The notes under the pieces were generated by a model. It did not search any database and was not told where the DNA came from. It saw nothing but the letters and a program-made list of their open reading frames with translations. The position numbers and the translations under genes were made by a program. A stretch of 9,843 nucleotides of DNA from contig CALBTS010000433.1 in NCBI GenBank assembly GCA_937968035.1, forward strand, positions 1 to 9,843. Reading direction: 5' to 3'. Positions 1 through 6,085 of the stretch are shown here, piece by piece. Numbering within the stretch: the stretch's first letter is position 1; each line of letters starts with the position of its first letter. Origin of the DNA: an uncultured Methanomethylovorans sp. Lineage in GTDB: Archaea > Halobacteriota > Methanosarcinia > Methanosarcinales > Methanosarcinaceae.

Positions 1-1168
1 AATTACCTGTGGCAAGAGGATGCTGCAATCTGTCCGTAAGTACGTCGGCTCTGACGAGGGTTACCACGTTCAGTTCACGGTTCCTCATGTTCGCTCTCTC
101 AAGCTGGTACTTTACGTCCCTGGCCAGCCTGTTGAATGCCACTCTGAAAAGGTCTTCCATGAGGTCGCCTGTAAGCTTAAGCCTCTTGTTGGAATAGTGA
201 TCCTTATCATCCGGAGAACGCTTCCCAAGAGCAAGCTCAAAACAGGATTCTGCCATCCTTCCAAGGAAATATGCCTTTGCAAATCTGTCCTTAGGTTCAT
301 TTCCAAGGTGAGGCAGCAAATATCTGTCCATTACGTAGTTGGCACGTTTCATCTGATAGTCACGGGCCTGACCCGCTGCAACCCTGGTACCTATCTTCTC
401 AATTGCTTCACGGGTTGTAGCTACTTCTGCTTCCTCCAGATTCTCGAGCATGAATTTCATTATCTCGGGGTCATTGGACACTGTATTTACCAGATCTTCG
501 TCAGTTTCCACACCCAATGCTCTCATCAGTGTTATGAAATTGATACGACCTGATATCGATGGGAAAGAAACTTCCAGTAAGGATTTGCGGCCTCTTTCCA
601 CAACTACCAATGCTCTATATCCTCTTCTTTGTGAGAACACCTTGGCAACTTCTATCATGTCGCCATATCTCTCCCCAAACTCAGTGAGTATTTTGTTAGG
701 GGCAAGGTCCTCAAGGGTCATTACAACCCTTTCGGTTCCATTTACAATGAAATATCCTCCGGGATCAAGCGGGTCCTCGCCATAGTCGATCATTTCTTTT
801 TCATTGAGTTCCACAAGGTTGCATATTGAGGATTTTATCATCACGGGTAACTGCCCGATCTTTGCTTCCACTGGTTCTGACTCTTCCTCTCCCTGCACGA
901 CGTTCATCTGCAGGTATATTGGAGCTGAATAGGAAAGGTTACGTAGTCTTGCTTCATTTGGATATAGTTTCTCTATGGCACCGTCCGCTTCTTTTACAAC
1001 CGGTTTTTCCACACGGATGTTCCCTAATTTGATATACACGTCCTCTATATCGGTCTCAATGACTCCTTGTTCGTTAATAATGTTCTGTAGACCACTTTCA
1101 AGGAATTTATTATAAGAGTCGATATGGTGCTGGACTATCTTGTCCCTGGTAAAATATGCCTCTGACAC
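1..1168 (-). CDS. rpoB2: DNA-directed RNA polymerase subunit B'' (N-terminal 389 codons, cut by window edge)
   Basis: This is the N-terminal half of the split archaeal RNA polymerase beta-like subunit (Rpo2N, B''), a core part of the transcription enzyme. Reading the minus strand from a GTG at 1168 gives an uninterrupted frame to base 1. It begins MSEAYFTRDKIVQHHIDSYN and includes the typical IGQLPVMIKSSICNL segment near residue 95, the PGGYFIVNGTERV segment near residue 125 and the DDKDHYSNKRLKL segment near residue 338, all familiar from Rpb2/RpoB protrusion and lobe regions. The GTG start is preferred because a GAGGGC ribosome-binding sequence (1175-1180) lies six bases upstream and family members begin at this point. 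It follows rpoH, as in the euryarchaeal rpoH-rpoB''-rpoB'-rpoA operon, but 123 bases separate the two here and that gap contains a hairpin with a T tract. The family is certain; the C-terminus is outside the window. Confidence 0.96.
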   Translation of the reverse strand, partial: MSEAYFTRDKIVQHHIDSYNKFLESGLQNIINEQGVIETDIEDVYIKLGNIRVEKPVVKEADGAIEKLYPNEARLRNLSYSAPIYLQMNVVQGEEESEPVEAKIGQLPVMIKSSICNLVELNEKEMIDYGEDPLDPGGYFIVNGTERVVMTLEDLAPNKILTEFGERYGDMIEVAKVFSQRRGYRALVVVERGRKSLLEVSFPSISGRINFITLMRALGVETDEDLVNTVSNDPEIMKFMLENLEEAEVATTREAIEKIGTRVAAGQARDYQMKRANYVMDRYLLPHLGNEPKDRFAKAYFLGRMAESCFELALGKRSPDDKDHYSNKRLKLTGDLMEDLFRVAFNRLARDVKYQLERANMRNRELNVVTLVRADVLTDRLQHPLATGN

Positions 1169-1194
1169 TTTACTGCCCTCTTAAATGATGATTA

Positions 1195-1208
1195 CAACTA
1201 ATTAGTTG
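1195..1208. repeat. 14-bp perfect palindrome upstream of rpoB''
   Basis: The sequence CAACTAATTAGTTG is fully self-complementary and lies 27 to 40 bases upstream of the rpoB'' GTG. It sits in the rpoH-rpoB'' gap, where I see no convincing TATA box. It could be an operator for a dimeric regulator or a chance AT-rich palindrome; the sequence alone does not decide. No second copy was noticed in the window. Confidence 0.4.
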
Positions 1209-1261
1209 ATAGAAAGGTATGAAAAACATTACGTAGCACGACCACAATAAGGTGGCAATAG

Positions 1262-1283
1262 AAAAAACAAATGCTCTCATTTG
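1262..1283 (-). terminator. Hairpin plus T6 tract after rpoH (possible attenuator)
   Basis: On the minus strand CAAATG-AGAG-CATTTG forms a perfect 6-bp stem with a 4-base loop and is followed immediately by six T residues (1267 to 1262). It begins eight bases after the rpoH stop codon. Archaeal termination relies mainly on the U tract, so this could end or reduce transcription between rpoH and rpoB''. Those genes are normally co-transcribed, so partial read-through is more likely than a full stop. Confidence 0.5.
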
Positions 1284-1291
1284 ATGCTATC

Positions 1292-1528
1292 TCACTCTAT
1301 TACAAGCCTGTAATAAAGTGCCTGTCCTGCTGTCTGGCTTTTCCTGGTTATCTTAACAACATCTCCGACCGATGCGCCAATTTGTTGCACTACAGGATCA
1401 TTTATCTTAATCTTTGGGAATTGTTCCCTCTCTATCTTGTAGCGTTTTAGAACAGATTTCAACTCATCCTCACCCAATACTTCATGTTTTGGGATCAGTT
1501 CATTGTCGAGCAGGTTGAATTTATTCAA
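1292..1528 (-). CDS. rpoH: DNA-directed RNA polymerase subunit H (Rpo5)
   Basis: This small core subunit of archaeal RNA polymerase corresponds to the C-terminal domain of eukaryotic RPB5. The product is 78 residues from the chosen TTG start, close to the usual length of about 78 to 82. Visible landmarks are LIPKHEVL (about residues 10-17), DELKSVLKRY, FPKIKINDPVVQQIGA (about 37-52) and the terminal GDVVKITRKS...YYRLV segment, all standard for the family. An in-frame ATG at 1558 would add ten residues unlike the family and would read through the Shine-Dalgarno. TTG at 1528 has GGAGGAG at 1534-1540, five bases away, and is therefore preferred. It is the first gene of the RNA polymerase operon and directly follows tRNA-Lys. 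Its promoter probably overlaps the T-rich end of the tRNA unit. Confidence 0.95.
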   Translation of the reverse strand: MNKFNLLDNELIPKHEVLGEDELKSVLKRYKIEREQFPKIKINDPVVQQIGASVGDVVKITRKSQTAGQALYYRLVIE

Positions 1529-1570
1529 ATTTTCTCCTCCCTCAAAAAGTGTGCACATGGACCGATTGGC

Positions 1571-1584
1571 AAAAAAATATACTT
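1571..1584 (-). promoter_or_regulatory. TATA-like element for rpoH, overlapping a T7 tract that may end tRNA-Lys transcription
   Basis: The minus strand reads AAGTATATTTTTTT. The TATA-like core lies about 50 bases upstream of the rpoH TTG, which would put the transcription start near 1553 and give a leader of about 25 bases. The same seven T residues (1577 to 1571) are a plausible termination tract for the preceding tRNA gene, so one short stretch may serve both purposes. Position is inferred from the typical TATA to start distance of about 25 bases. Confidence 0.45.
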
Positions 1585-1590
1585 ATGTGA

Positions 1591-1609
1591 CGCCATGGTT
1601 TTCATGGCG
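1591..1609 (-). repeat. 7-bp hairpin overlapping the tRNA-Lys 3' end
   Basis: The bases CGCCATG (1591-1597) and CATGGCG (1603-1609) are perfectly complementary around a 5-base loop. On the RNA this hairpin takes in the last acceptor base, the discriminator and the encoded CCA. It is followed 14 bases later by a T7 tract. It may help terminate or process the precursor, or may compete with acceptor-stem folding until trimmed. Confidence 0.45.
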
Positions 1610-1681
1610 GGCTCGTAGGGATTTGAACCCTAGGCCGTCTGGTTAAAAGCCAGACGCTCTGCCTGACTGAGCTACGAGCCC
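1605..1681 (-). tRNA. tRNA-Lys(UUU), CCA encoded
   Basis: The minus strand folds into a full cloverleaf of 74 bases plus CCA. The acceptor stem is GGGCTCG/CGAGCCC, the D stem GCTC/GAGC, the anticodon stem TCTGG/CCAGA with loop CTTTTAA (anticodon TTT), the variable loop CGGCC, and the T arm TAGGG-TTCAAAT-CCCTA. The discriminator is G at 1608 and CCA is encoded at 1605-1607. No intron is present. The gene lies between ahcY and rpoH, and a TATA-like element at 1753-1769 would give a 5' leader of about 55 bases for RNase P to remove. Confidence 0.97.
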
Positions 1682-1752
1682 ATTATGTTTGTATGTCCCT
1701 TTGCCTGTCCACTTTCGCATCAGTTCGGTGTAGACCCCCAAAATGTACTTAT

Positions 1753-1769
1753 CATATATATATATTTCG
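1753..1769 (-). promoter_or_regulatory. TATA box with BRE-like purines, probable tRNA-Lys promoter
   Basis: The minus strand reads GCGAAATATATATATATG: a purine-rich BRE-like stretch followed by an extended TATA box. The start would be near 1735, leaving a leader of about 50 bases before the mature tRNA at 1681. No closer TATA-like sequence is visible upstream of the tRNA. Confidence 0.55.
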
Positions 1770-1792
1770 CAGACAGGAAATGGGGCCAAACA

Positions 1793-1827
1793 GGTTTGGG
1801 ATATACATTCTGACAATATCCCAAACC
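1793..1827. repeat. Perfect 12-bp inverted repeat with 11-base spacer in the ahcY to tRNA gap
   Basis: The arms GGTTTGGGATAT (1793-1804) and ATATCCCAAACC (1816-1827) are exact complements. A further CCAAAC at 1786-1791 can pair with the same GTTTGG core, though only with a very tight loop. There is no U tract immediately after the stem on either strand, so a simple intrinsic terminator is unlikely. It lies 24 bases upstream of the tRNA TATA box and about 45 bases downstream of another TATA-like element. It could be an RNA hairpin or an operator; no gene is seen in this stretch. Confidence 0.6.
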
Positions 1828-1871
1828 AACAAAAAAACGTTTTCACCTGTTGTACATCCTTGTGTCATAAC

Positions 1872-1886
1872 CTATTTATACTAAGT
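1872..1886 (-). promoter_or_regulatory. TATA-like element with no assigned gene
   Basis: The minus strand reads ACTTAGTATAAATAG, preceded by CGAAA, a fair match to an archaeal BRE/TATA. The predicted start is near 1853. Downstream lie a 39-codon frame of no recognisable family (ATG at 1868, so it would start before the predicted transcript), a T7 tract at 1831-1837 and the 12-bp inverted repeat. It could drive a small RNA, be an upstream tRNA promoter, or be chance in AT-rich DNA. Confidence 0.3.
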
Positions 1887-1976
1887 TTTCGTCCCTTTCA
1901 AAGCAAGTTCGGTCAATTTCTCTCCTTCCAACAGCATTCTATTTATCCGCAGCAGATGCATATGGCCTTAAGTATT

Positions 1977-3212
1977 TTAAGTTCCTGATTTCCATCCGCA
2001 CATGTATTCACACTGTTCCTTACTCAAAGAGTCGATACTGACTCCCATGGACCTGAGTTTCAGTTCAGCTACGTGCATATCTATCTCATGGGGCACGGCA
2101 TGTACTCCATTGACGAGCTTATTCTCTGCAATGTGCCTTACACACAGGGCCTGATTAGCAAAGCTCATATCCATTACTTCAGCAGGATGTCCGTCGCCTG
2201 CAGCCAGGTTCACAAGCCTGCCTTCTGCAAGCACGTATACTTTCCTGTCACCAATGTCGTACTCTTTTATGTTCTTACGGACAGTGCGCACACCTTTGGC
2301 CATATTTTCCAGATCCTCAAGATCGATCTCAACATTGAAATGACCCGAGTTGGAAAGGATCGCCCCATCCTTAATCACTTCAAAATGTTCCCTGGTTATA
2401 ATATCACAGTTGCCTGTAGTCGTCACGAAGATGTCCCCTATCTTTGCTGCTTCTTTCATGGGCATTACCAGGTTTCCATCCATCTTTGCTTCAAGGGCAC
2501 GTATCGGATCTATTTCTGTCACGATCACATTAGCTCCAAGGCCCCTTGCACGCATGGCAACTCCTTTGCCACACCATCCATATCCTCCAACGACAACATT
2601 CTTACCCGCCACCAGCAGGTTCGTGGTCCTCATTATTCCGTCCCATGAGGATTGTCCGGTCCCATACCTGTTGTCGAACATGAACTTTGTCATAGCATCG
2701 TTGACGGCCATAACCGGCATTTTCAGGGCCCCGTCTTTTTCCATAGCTTTCAGCCTGTGTATGCCTGTAGTGGTTTCCTCGCATCCTCCAAGTATATTGG
2801 GTAGCATGTCCTGTCTTTCTGTGTGGAGCTTGAATATGAGGTCTGCACCGTCATCTATTGTGATATCAGGTTCTATACCAAGTACCTTGTCCATAGCAGC
2901 ATAATATTCATCATTGGTGCATTCATATTTTGCACATGAGCTTATATTGTCGCGTGTGCACAGTGCAGCAGATACATCATCCTGTGTACTCAGGGGGTTA
3001 CATCCGGTAATGGCTACTTCCGCTCCGCCAGCTGCCAGTGTTTCCACAAGCACCGCAGTCTTTGCTTCTACATGCAAGGCCATTGCGATCCTATGTCCTT
3101 CCAGAGGCTTTTCTTTCTCGAAACTCTTCCTGATTATATCCAGCACTGGCATGTGTACTCTGGCCCATTCTATCTTCTGGTCACCAGATTCTATAAGTTC
3201 TTTTTTGTGCAT
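1977..3212 (-). CDS. ahcY: S-adenosyl/S-inosyl-L-homocysteine hydrolase
   Basis: This cytosolic NAD-dependent enzyme splits S-adenosyl- or, in methanogens, probably S-inosyl-L-homocysteine into the nucleoside and homocysteine, removing the product inhibitor of methyltransferases. The 411-residue product shows D121 in [14 protein letters not shown] (145-150), [11 protein letters not shown] (171-181) with the catalytic Lys176, Asp180 and Asn181, and a Rossmann motif GGYGWCGKG (209-217) with E233 as the ribose-binding acid. It is shorter than bacterial and eukaryotic enzymes and lacks the C-terminal Lys/Tyr extension, as usual for archaea. The substrate motif normally HxTxE/Q reads HVEAK (47-51), that is HxExK. 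The ATG start has GGAGATAT upstream. It follows the deaminase by 35 bases, which supports the deaminated substrate. That preference is inferred; the family call is firm. Confidence 0.95.
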   Translation of the reverse strand: MHKKELIESGDQKIEWARVHMPVLDIIRKSFEKEKPLEGHRIAMALHVEAKTAVLVETLAAGGAEVAITGCNPLSTQDDVSAALCTRDNISSCAKYECTNDEYYAAMDKVLGIEPDITIDDGADLIFKLHTERQDMLPNILGGCEETTTGIHRLKAMEKDGALKMPVMAVNDAMTKFMFDNRYGTGQSSWDGIMRTTNLLVAGKNVVVGGYGWCGKGVAMRARGLGANVIVTEIDPIRALEAKMDGNLVMPMKEAAKIGDIFVTTTGNCDIITREHFEVIKDGAILSNSGHFNVEIDLEDLENMAKGVRTVRKNIKEYDIGDRKVYVLAEGRLVNLAAGDGHPAEVMDMSFANQALCVRHIAENKLVNGVHAVPHEIDMHVAELKLRSMGVSIDSLSKEQCEYMCGWKSGT

Positions 3213-3247
3213 TTCAATATCTCCAAAAAATACATTTAATAAAACTT

Positions 3248-4549
3248 TTATTCATTCACTCTTTGTATAAGGTCTTCTGCAGCCACACTTGCCTGCTCTA
3301 TAATTTTCATCTCATCCATACAAAGCACTTCATAATCCTGCATTAGCAACTTGCCATTGACAATGCTTGTCATCACATCCTGCCCATTGGCACTGTATAC
3401 CAGATGCGAGGCAGCATCGTAGAATGGTCTCATGTGGGCTTTATTCCTGTCAACTACTATTAAATCTGCAAGTGCTCCTTTTCTTATCATGCCCGCATTG
3501 ATCCCCAGTGCTTTGGCACCGTTGACAGTTGCCATCTTCAGCACTTCTTTTGCAGGCAGTGCTGTAGGGTCCATGGTGCTGACCTTCTGCAGTAATGCTG
3601 CGATCTTCATTTCCTCGAACATATCCAGGTTATTGTTAGAGGCGCATCCATCGGTTCCCAGACACACGTTTGCTCCATTTTGCAGAAGCTTTGTCACAGG
3701 AGCGATCCCTGAAGCCAGTTTCATGTTGCTCACAGGATTATGGGATATGTTCACTCCTTTTTCTGCCAATATCTTAATATCTCCATCAGACAGCCACACA
3801 CAATGAGCAGCGACAACATCACTATCGAAAAAGCCAATGTTATTCAGCATGTGTATGGAGCACATGCCATATTTCTCTTTCATCTCTTTTAGTTCAGCCT
3901 CTGTTTCCAGCACATGGATATGTACCTTCACACCGTCCTCCCTCGCTTTATCCTTGACCCTTTGAAGGAATTCCCTGGAACAGGTATTAGGTGCATGTGG
4001 TCCATACATTGCTGTGATCCTGCCATCTGCCTTGCCGTGCCATTTCTGCACGAACCGGCTGCCCGCCTTTAATTCCGCATCTGCTTTATCCTTATCTCCA
4101 AACTCTATCATCCCATAGGACAGGGCAGCCCTTATTCCGGCTTGCTCTACTGCTTTTGCCGTTTCATCCATATGGAAGTACATATCATTGAAACAAGTGG
4201 TACCGCTTTTGATCATTTCAAGGCATGCAAGCAGAGTGCCCTTATATATATCATTATCAGTAAGTTTTGCTTCTGCAGGCCAGATATGCTGCTGAAGCCA
4301 CTGGGAAAGGGGCAGATCATCTGCATATCCTCTGAAAAGTGTCATTGCTGCATGTGTATGAGTGTTCACAAGACCGGGCATAACGATGCCTCCCTGTGCA
4401 TCCACTACGATGTCTGCAGTCTCCTGTGTTTTTTCTCCGACTTCTGTGATGATCCCATCCTCTATGACCACCACTCCTTCCCTCAATTCATGCTCCTTGC
4501 CGAGCTCCATTGTAAGGATATGCCCATTCTTTATGATTATATCAGCCAT
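3248..4549 (-). CDS. dadD: 5'-deoxyadenosine / S-adenosylhomocysteine deaminase (DadD/MtaD family)
   Basis: This amidohydrolase removes ammonia from the adenine of 5'-deoxyadenosine, S-adenosylhomocysteine or methylthioadenosine. In methanogens the characterised relative, DadD of Methanocaldococcus jannaschii, acts on these by-products of SAM chemistry. From ATG 4549 it has 433 residues, a normal family length. Metal and active-site residues are visible: HxH in NTHTHAA (His64, His66), WPAE (Glu93), HIHVLETE (His210, His212, Glu215), AHCVWL (His249) and LGTDG (Asp300), followed by the C-terminal composite domain with ADLIVVD. A GTG at 4558, overlapping the upstream stop, would add three residues. 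ATG 4549 is preferred because that same GTGAT is a Shine-Dalgarno core four bases upstream. It is coupled to the HD gene and followed by ahcY, which would use its product. The exact substrate range cannot be read from sequence. Confidence 0.92.
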   Translation of the reverse strand: MADIIIKNGHILTMELGKEHELREGVVVIEDGIITEVGEKTQETADIVVDAQGGIVMPGLVNTHTHAAMTLFRGYADDLPLSQWLQQHIWPAEAKLTDNDIYKGTLLACLEMIKSGTTCFNDMYFHMDETAKAVEQAGIRAALSYGMIEFGDKDKADAELKAGSRFVQKWHGKADGRITAMYGPHAPNTCSREFLQRVKDKAREDGVKVHIHVLETEAELKEMKEKYGMCSIHMLNNIGFFDSDVVAAHCVWLSDGDIKILAEKGVNISHNPVSNMKLASGIAPVTKLLQNGANVCLGTDGCASNNNLDMFEEMKIAALLQKVSTMDPTALPAKEVLKMATVNGAKALGINAGMIRKGALADLIVVDRNKAHMRPFYDAASHLVYSANGQDVMTSIVNGKLLMQDYEVLCMDEMKIIEQASVAAEDLIQRVNE

Positions 4550-4554
4550 AGTTA

Positions 4555-5196
4555 TCACTTTATGTAGCAGGTCTCTTCCTGAAGTGCATTAAGATACACA
4601 TGCATCAGTTTAAGTCTCTCCCTCGCTATCTCTCTGGCAGTACCGGTGTTAAGTCTTCCCAATATTTTGAAAGGTTTATTGTTCATATATTCATAGAACC
4701 CTTCAAGAGGGTCCTCTTTATAAGCATTCATGGATCTCTCTTTCACTGTTCCGATAGTAGACCTCATGGCACGCAAAGCTCCCATGGACATCAGGGACCT
4801 GAAAATACCCACTGCTCCGAGGGCATCTATCCTGTCAGCATCTTGTAATATCTTTGCTTCCAGTGTCTGTGCCTCCAGTCCACTGCTGAACCTGTGGGAA
4901 CGGATGCAAGCCGTCACATGCTCTATCAGGTCTTTGTCAGCACCTGCAACTGTAAGGAATTCCTGTGCGATCTCAGCACTATATTGAGCATGATCGCCTC
5001 CCTGCTGATGCTCTTTCATGATACCCACATCATGAAGCAGTGCAGCAAGGCGCAGCACCTGTTCATCACCGCCTTCTTTTTCCCTGATCCGCATGCATAC
5101 ATCTTCAACTCTCTCAATGTGGGACATGTCATGGGTACTGGGCTCATCTGCGAGGATCTCTGATACATATTCTCTAGTCTGCTCTATCAGATCCAT
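4555..5196 (-). CDS. HD-domain metal-dependent phosphohydrolase, substrate unknown
   Basis: The 213-residue protein has the metal-binding series of the HD superfamily: His26 in SHIERV, His55-Asp56 in LLHDVG, probable extra ligands His69 (DHAQYSAE) and His101 (IRSHRF), and Asp119 in LQDADRIDALGAVGIFR. The arrangement fits the YedJ/YpgQ-like HD hydrolases; some relatives cleave nucleotides, but the substrate cannot be assigned here. The C-terminal part (about 150-213) is helical and charged. The ATG overlaps the end of the phosphopantothenate synthetase gene by ten bases and has GAGGGT just upstream, so the two are translationally coupled. Its stop overlaps the Shine-Dalgarno region of dadD. 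Position between CoA synthesis and SAM by-product salvage suggests action on a nucleotide or phosphorylated nucleoside, which is inference only. Confidence 0.87.
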   Translation of the reverse strand: MDLIEQTREYVSEILADEPSTHDMSHIERVEDVCMRIREKEGGDEQVLRLAALLHDVGIMKEHQQGGDHAQYSAEIAQEFLTVAGADKDLIEHVTACIRSHRFSSGLEAQTLEAKILQDADRIDALGAVGIFRSLMSMGALRAMRSTIGTVKERSMNAYKEDPLEGFYEYMNNKPFKILGRLNTGTAREIARERLKLMHVYLNALQEETCYIK

Positions 5197-5957
5197 TCGA
5201 TACCCTCGCGCCCTGCCTGGTTCTTAAGATGTTCCTGGATGGCATACATGGCATCAGCCAGTACTCTTCTGTTGTCATAGGAATCAATGATCGCTTGCAA
5301 TTGTTTTTTACTATCCTTTTTCATCTCTTTTGTAAATTGGATCATGTTCTCCAGTGCCCTTGTAACGTTATCGGCTATTGTCACAGTTGCAGAAAGTGAG
5401 GTTCTGGACAAAGGGTTAAGGTCTACTGCTATGACTATCTTACCCATTTCCACGAGTTTCTGACATCTATCACCATCTTCCAGAGGTACTAGTACCACAT
5501 CTGCCTCATATATGCCTTCCTGGTCGACTATAGCCCGATCATGGGATAGGTCAAGTCTTGCATCACCTTTTGAACCAAGTACCTTTCCTGCTCCATGTGC
5601 TTTCAGATGCTCGATTATCCTGTGCATCCTGGCATCGCTGCGGTGGAACAGGTTCACTTCCAGTTGTGCTCCGGTGACGTCTGCCAGCGATACAAGGGCA
5701 CCAGGTACAAGAGCCGCAGTATTGCCATTAACAGATATAATGGGTTTTTGTGCAGTGAGCAGATAAGCCACTGCCACACGTTCTGCAACTGCGGCAGATT
5801 CTATCGTACGCTCGCCGATAAGATAGTCAAAGGCTTCACCCCTGCCCTGGGCCACAAGTCCTTGCTGGCTGGTGATACCCATCTGTACACCCTCAACTAT
5901 CCTTTCCCTGGTTATCAGGGATGCATATCTTGGATGATCCTCAGGGATATGTGTCAC
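5187..5957 (-). CDS. 4-phosphopantoate--beta-alanine ligase (phosphopantothenate synthetase, PPS)
   Basis: This archaea-specific enzyme joins 4-phosphopantoate and beta-alanine using ATP, replacing bacterial PanC in CoA synthesis. The 256-residue product matches the COG1701/DUF137 family: IPEDHPRYASL (4-14), GLVAQGRGEAFDYLIGE (33-49), KPIISVNGNTAALVP (71-85), EVNLFHR (100-106), LEDGDRC (159-165) and VDLNPLSRTS...VTIADN (178-197). The start is GTG at 5957, with GGGAG about ten bases upstream; no alternative ATG exists in frame and the conserved IPEDHPRY begins at residue 4. It opens the second transcription unit behind a TATA box at 6011-6027 and overlaps the HD gene by ten bases. Its partner kinase lies directly upstream. 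The call is secure. Confidence 0.95.
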   Translation of the reverse strand: MTHIPEDHPRYASLITRERIVEGVQMGITSQQGLVAQGRGEAFDYLIGERTIESAAVAERVAVAYLLTAQKPIISVNGNTAALVPGALVSLADVTGAQLEVNLFHRSDARMHRIIEHLKAHGAGKVLGSKGDARLDLSHDRAIVDQEGIYEADVVLVPLEDGDRCQKLVEMGKIVIAVDLNPLSRTSLSATVTIADNVTRALENMIQFTKEMKKDSKKQLQAIIDSYDNRRVLADAMYAIQEHLKNQAGREGIEWI

Positions 5958-6010
5958 GATCTTCTGTCTCCCGTTATTCTGTCTTCTTTCAGTTTTCCAT
6001 GATCCAGATT

Positions 6011-6027
6011 ATAATTTATATATAGAT
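6011..6027 (-). promoter_or_regulatory. TATA box for the PPS-HD-dadD-ahcY unit
   Basis: The minus strand reads ATCTATATATAAATTAT within a very AT-rich gap between pantoate kinase and PPS. The start predicted about 25 bases downstream falls near 5992 and gives a leader of about 35 bases before the GTG at 5957. It suggests that the downstream genes can be transcribed independently of coaBC and pantoate kinase. Confidence 0.6.
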
Positions 6028-6065
6028 TGTATTTTTGTGAGTTAAATGCAGCAACATACTAAATA

Positions 6066-6085
6066 GGCTTTTTGTCACAAAAGCC
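6066..6085 (-). repeat. 7-bp hairpin spanning the pantoate kinase stop codon
   Basis: GGCTTTT and AAAAGCC arms surround a 6-base loop that contains the TGA stop. No U tract follows, so it is at most a weak end signal for the coaBC-pantoate kinase unit, or a chance product of A/T runs. Confidence 0.3.

Larger units (their letters stand above)
1682..1976. other. Gene-free stretch between ahcY and tRNA-Lys
   Basis: No convincing protein gene lies here. The open frames are short, low in complexity, and cross the inverted repeat and TATA-like tract. The stretch is AT-rich and holds two minus-strand TATA-like elements (1753-1769 and 1872-1886) and the 12-bp inverted repeat at 1793-1827. A small untranslated RNA starting near 1853 is possible but unproven. 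Confidence 0.6.

Noticed and set aside
20..553. Long plus-strand open frame opposite rpoB''
   Set aside because: It lies antisense to a conserved core gene, resembles no known family and has no ribosome-binding or promoter support. The same holds for the other plus-strand frames.
1292..1558. Longer rpoH from ATG 1558
   Set aside because: The extra ten residues translate the GGAGGAG ribosome-binding site and make the protein longer than the family norm.
1755..1868. 39-codon minus-strand frame after the orphan TATA element
   Set aside because: It runs through the inverted repeat and the TA repeat, its ATG precedes the predicted transcript start, it has no Shine-Dalgarno and it looks like no known protein.
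1967..1981. 5-bp inverted repeat CTTAA/TTAAG across the ahcY stop
   Set aside because: The stem is only A/T-rich, five pairs long and lacks a T tract, so it is likely chance.
3214..3247. Internal promoter or terminator before ahcY
   Set aside because: The gap has an AT-rich stretch and T6, but no stem before the T run and no good BRE/TATA. The GGAGATAT ribosome site explains part of it, so I left it unannotated.
4556..4558. GTG at 4558 as the dadD start, overlapping the HD stop
   Set aside because: It adds only three non-conserved residues, and the same bases form the GTGAT Shine-Dalgarno for ATG 4549. It remains possible but is less likely.
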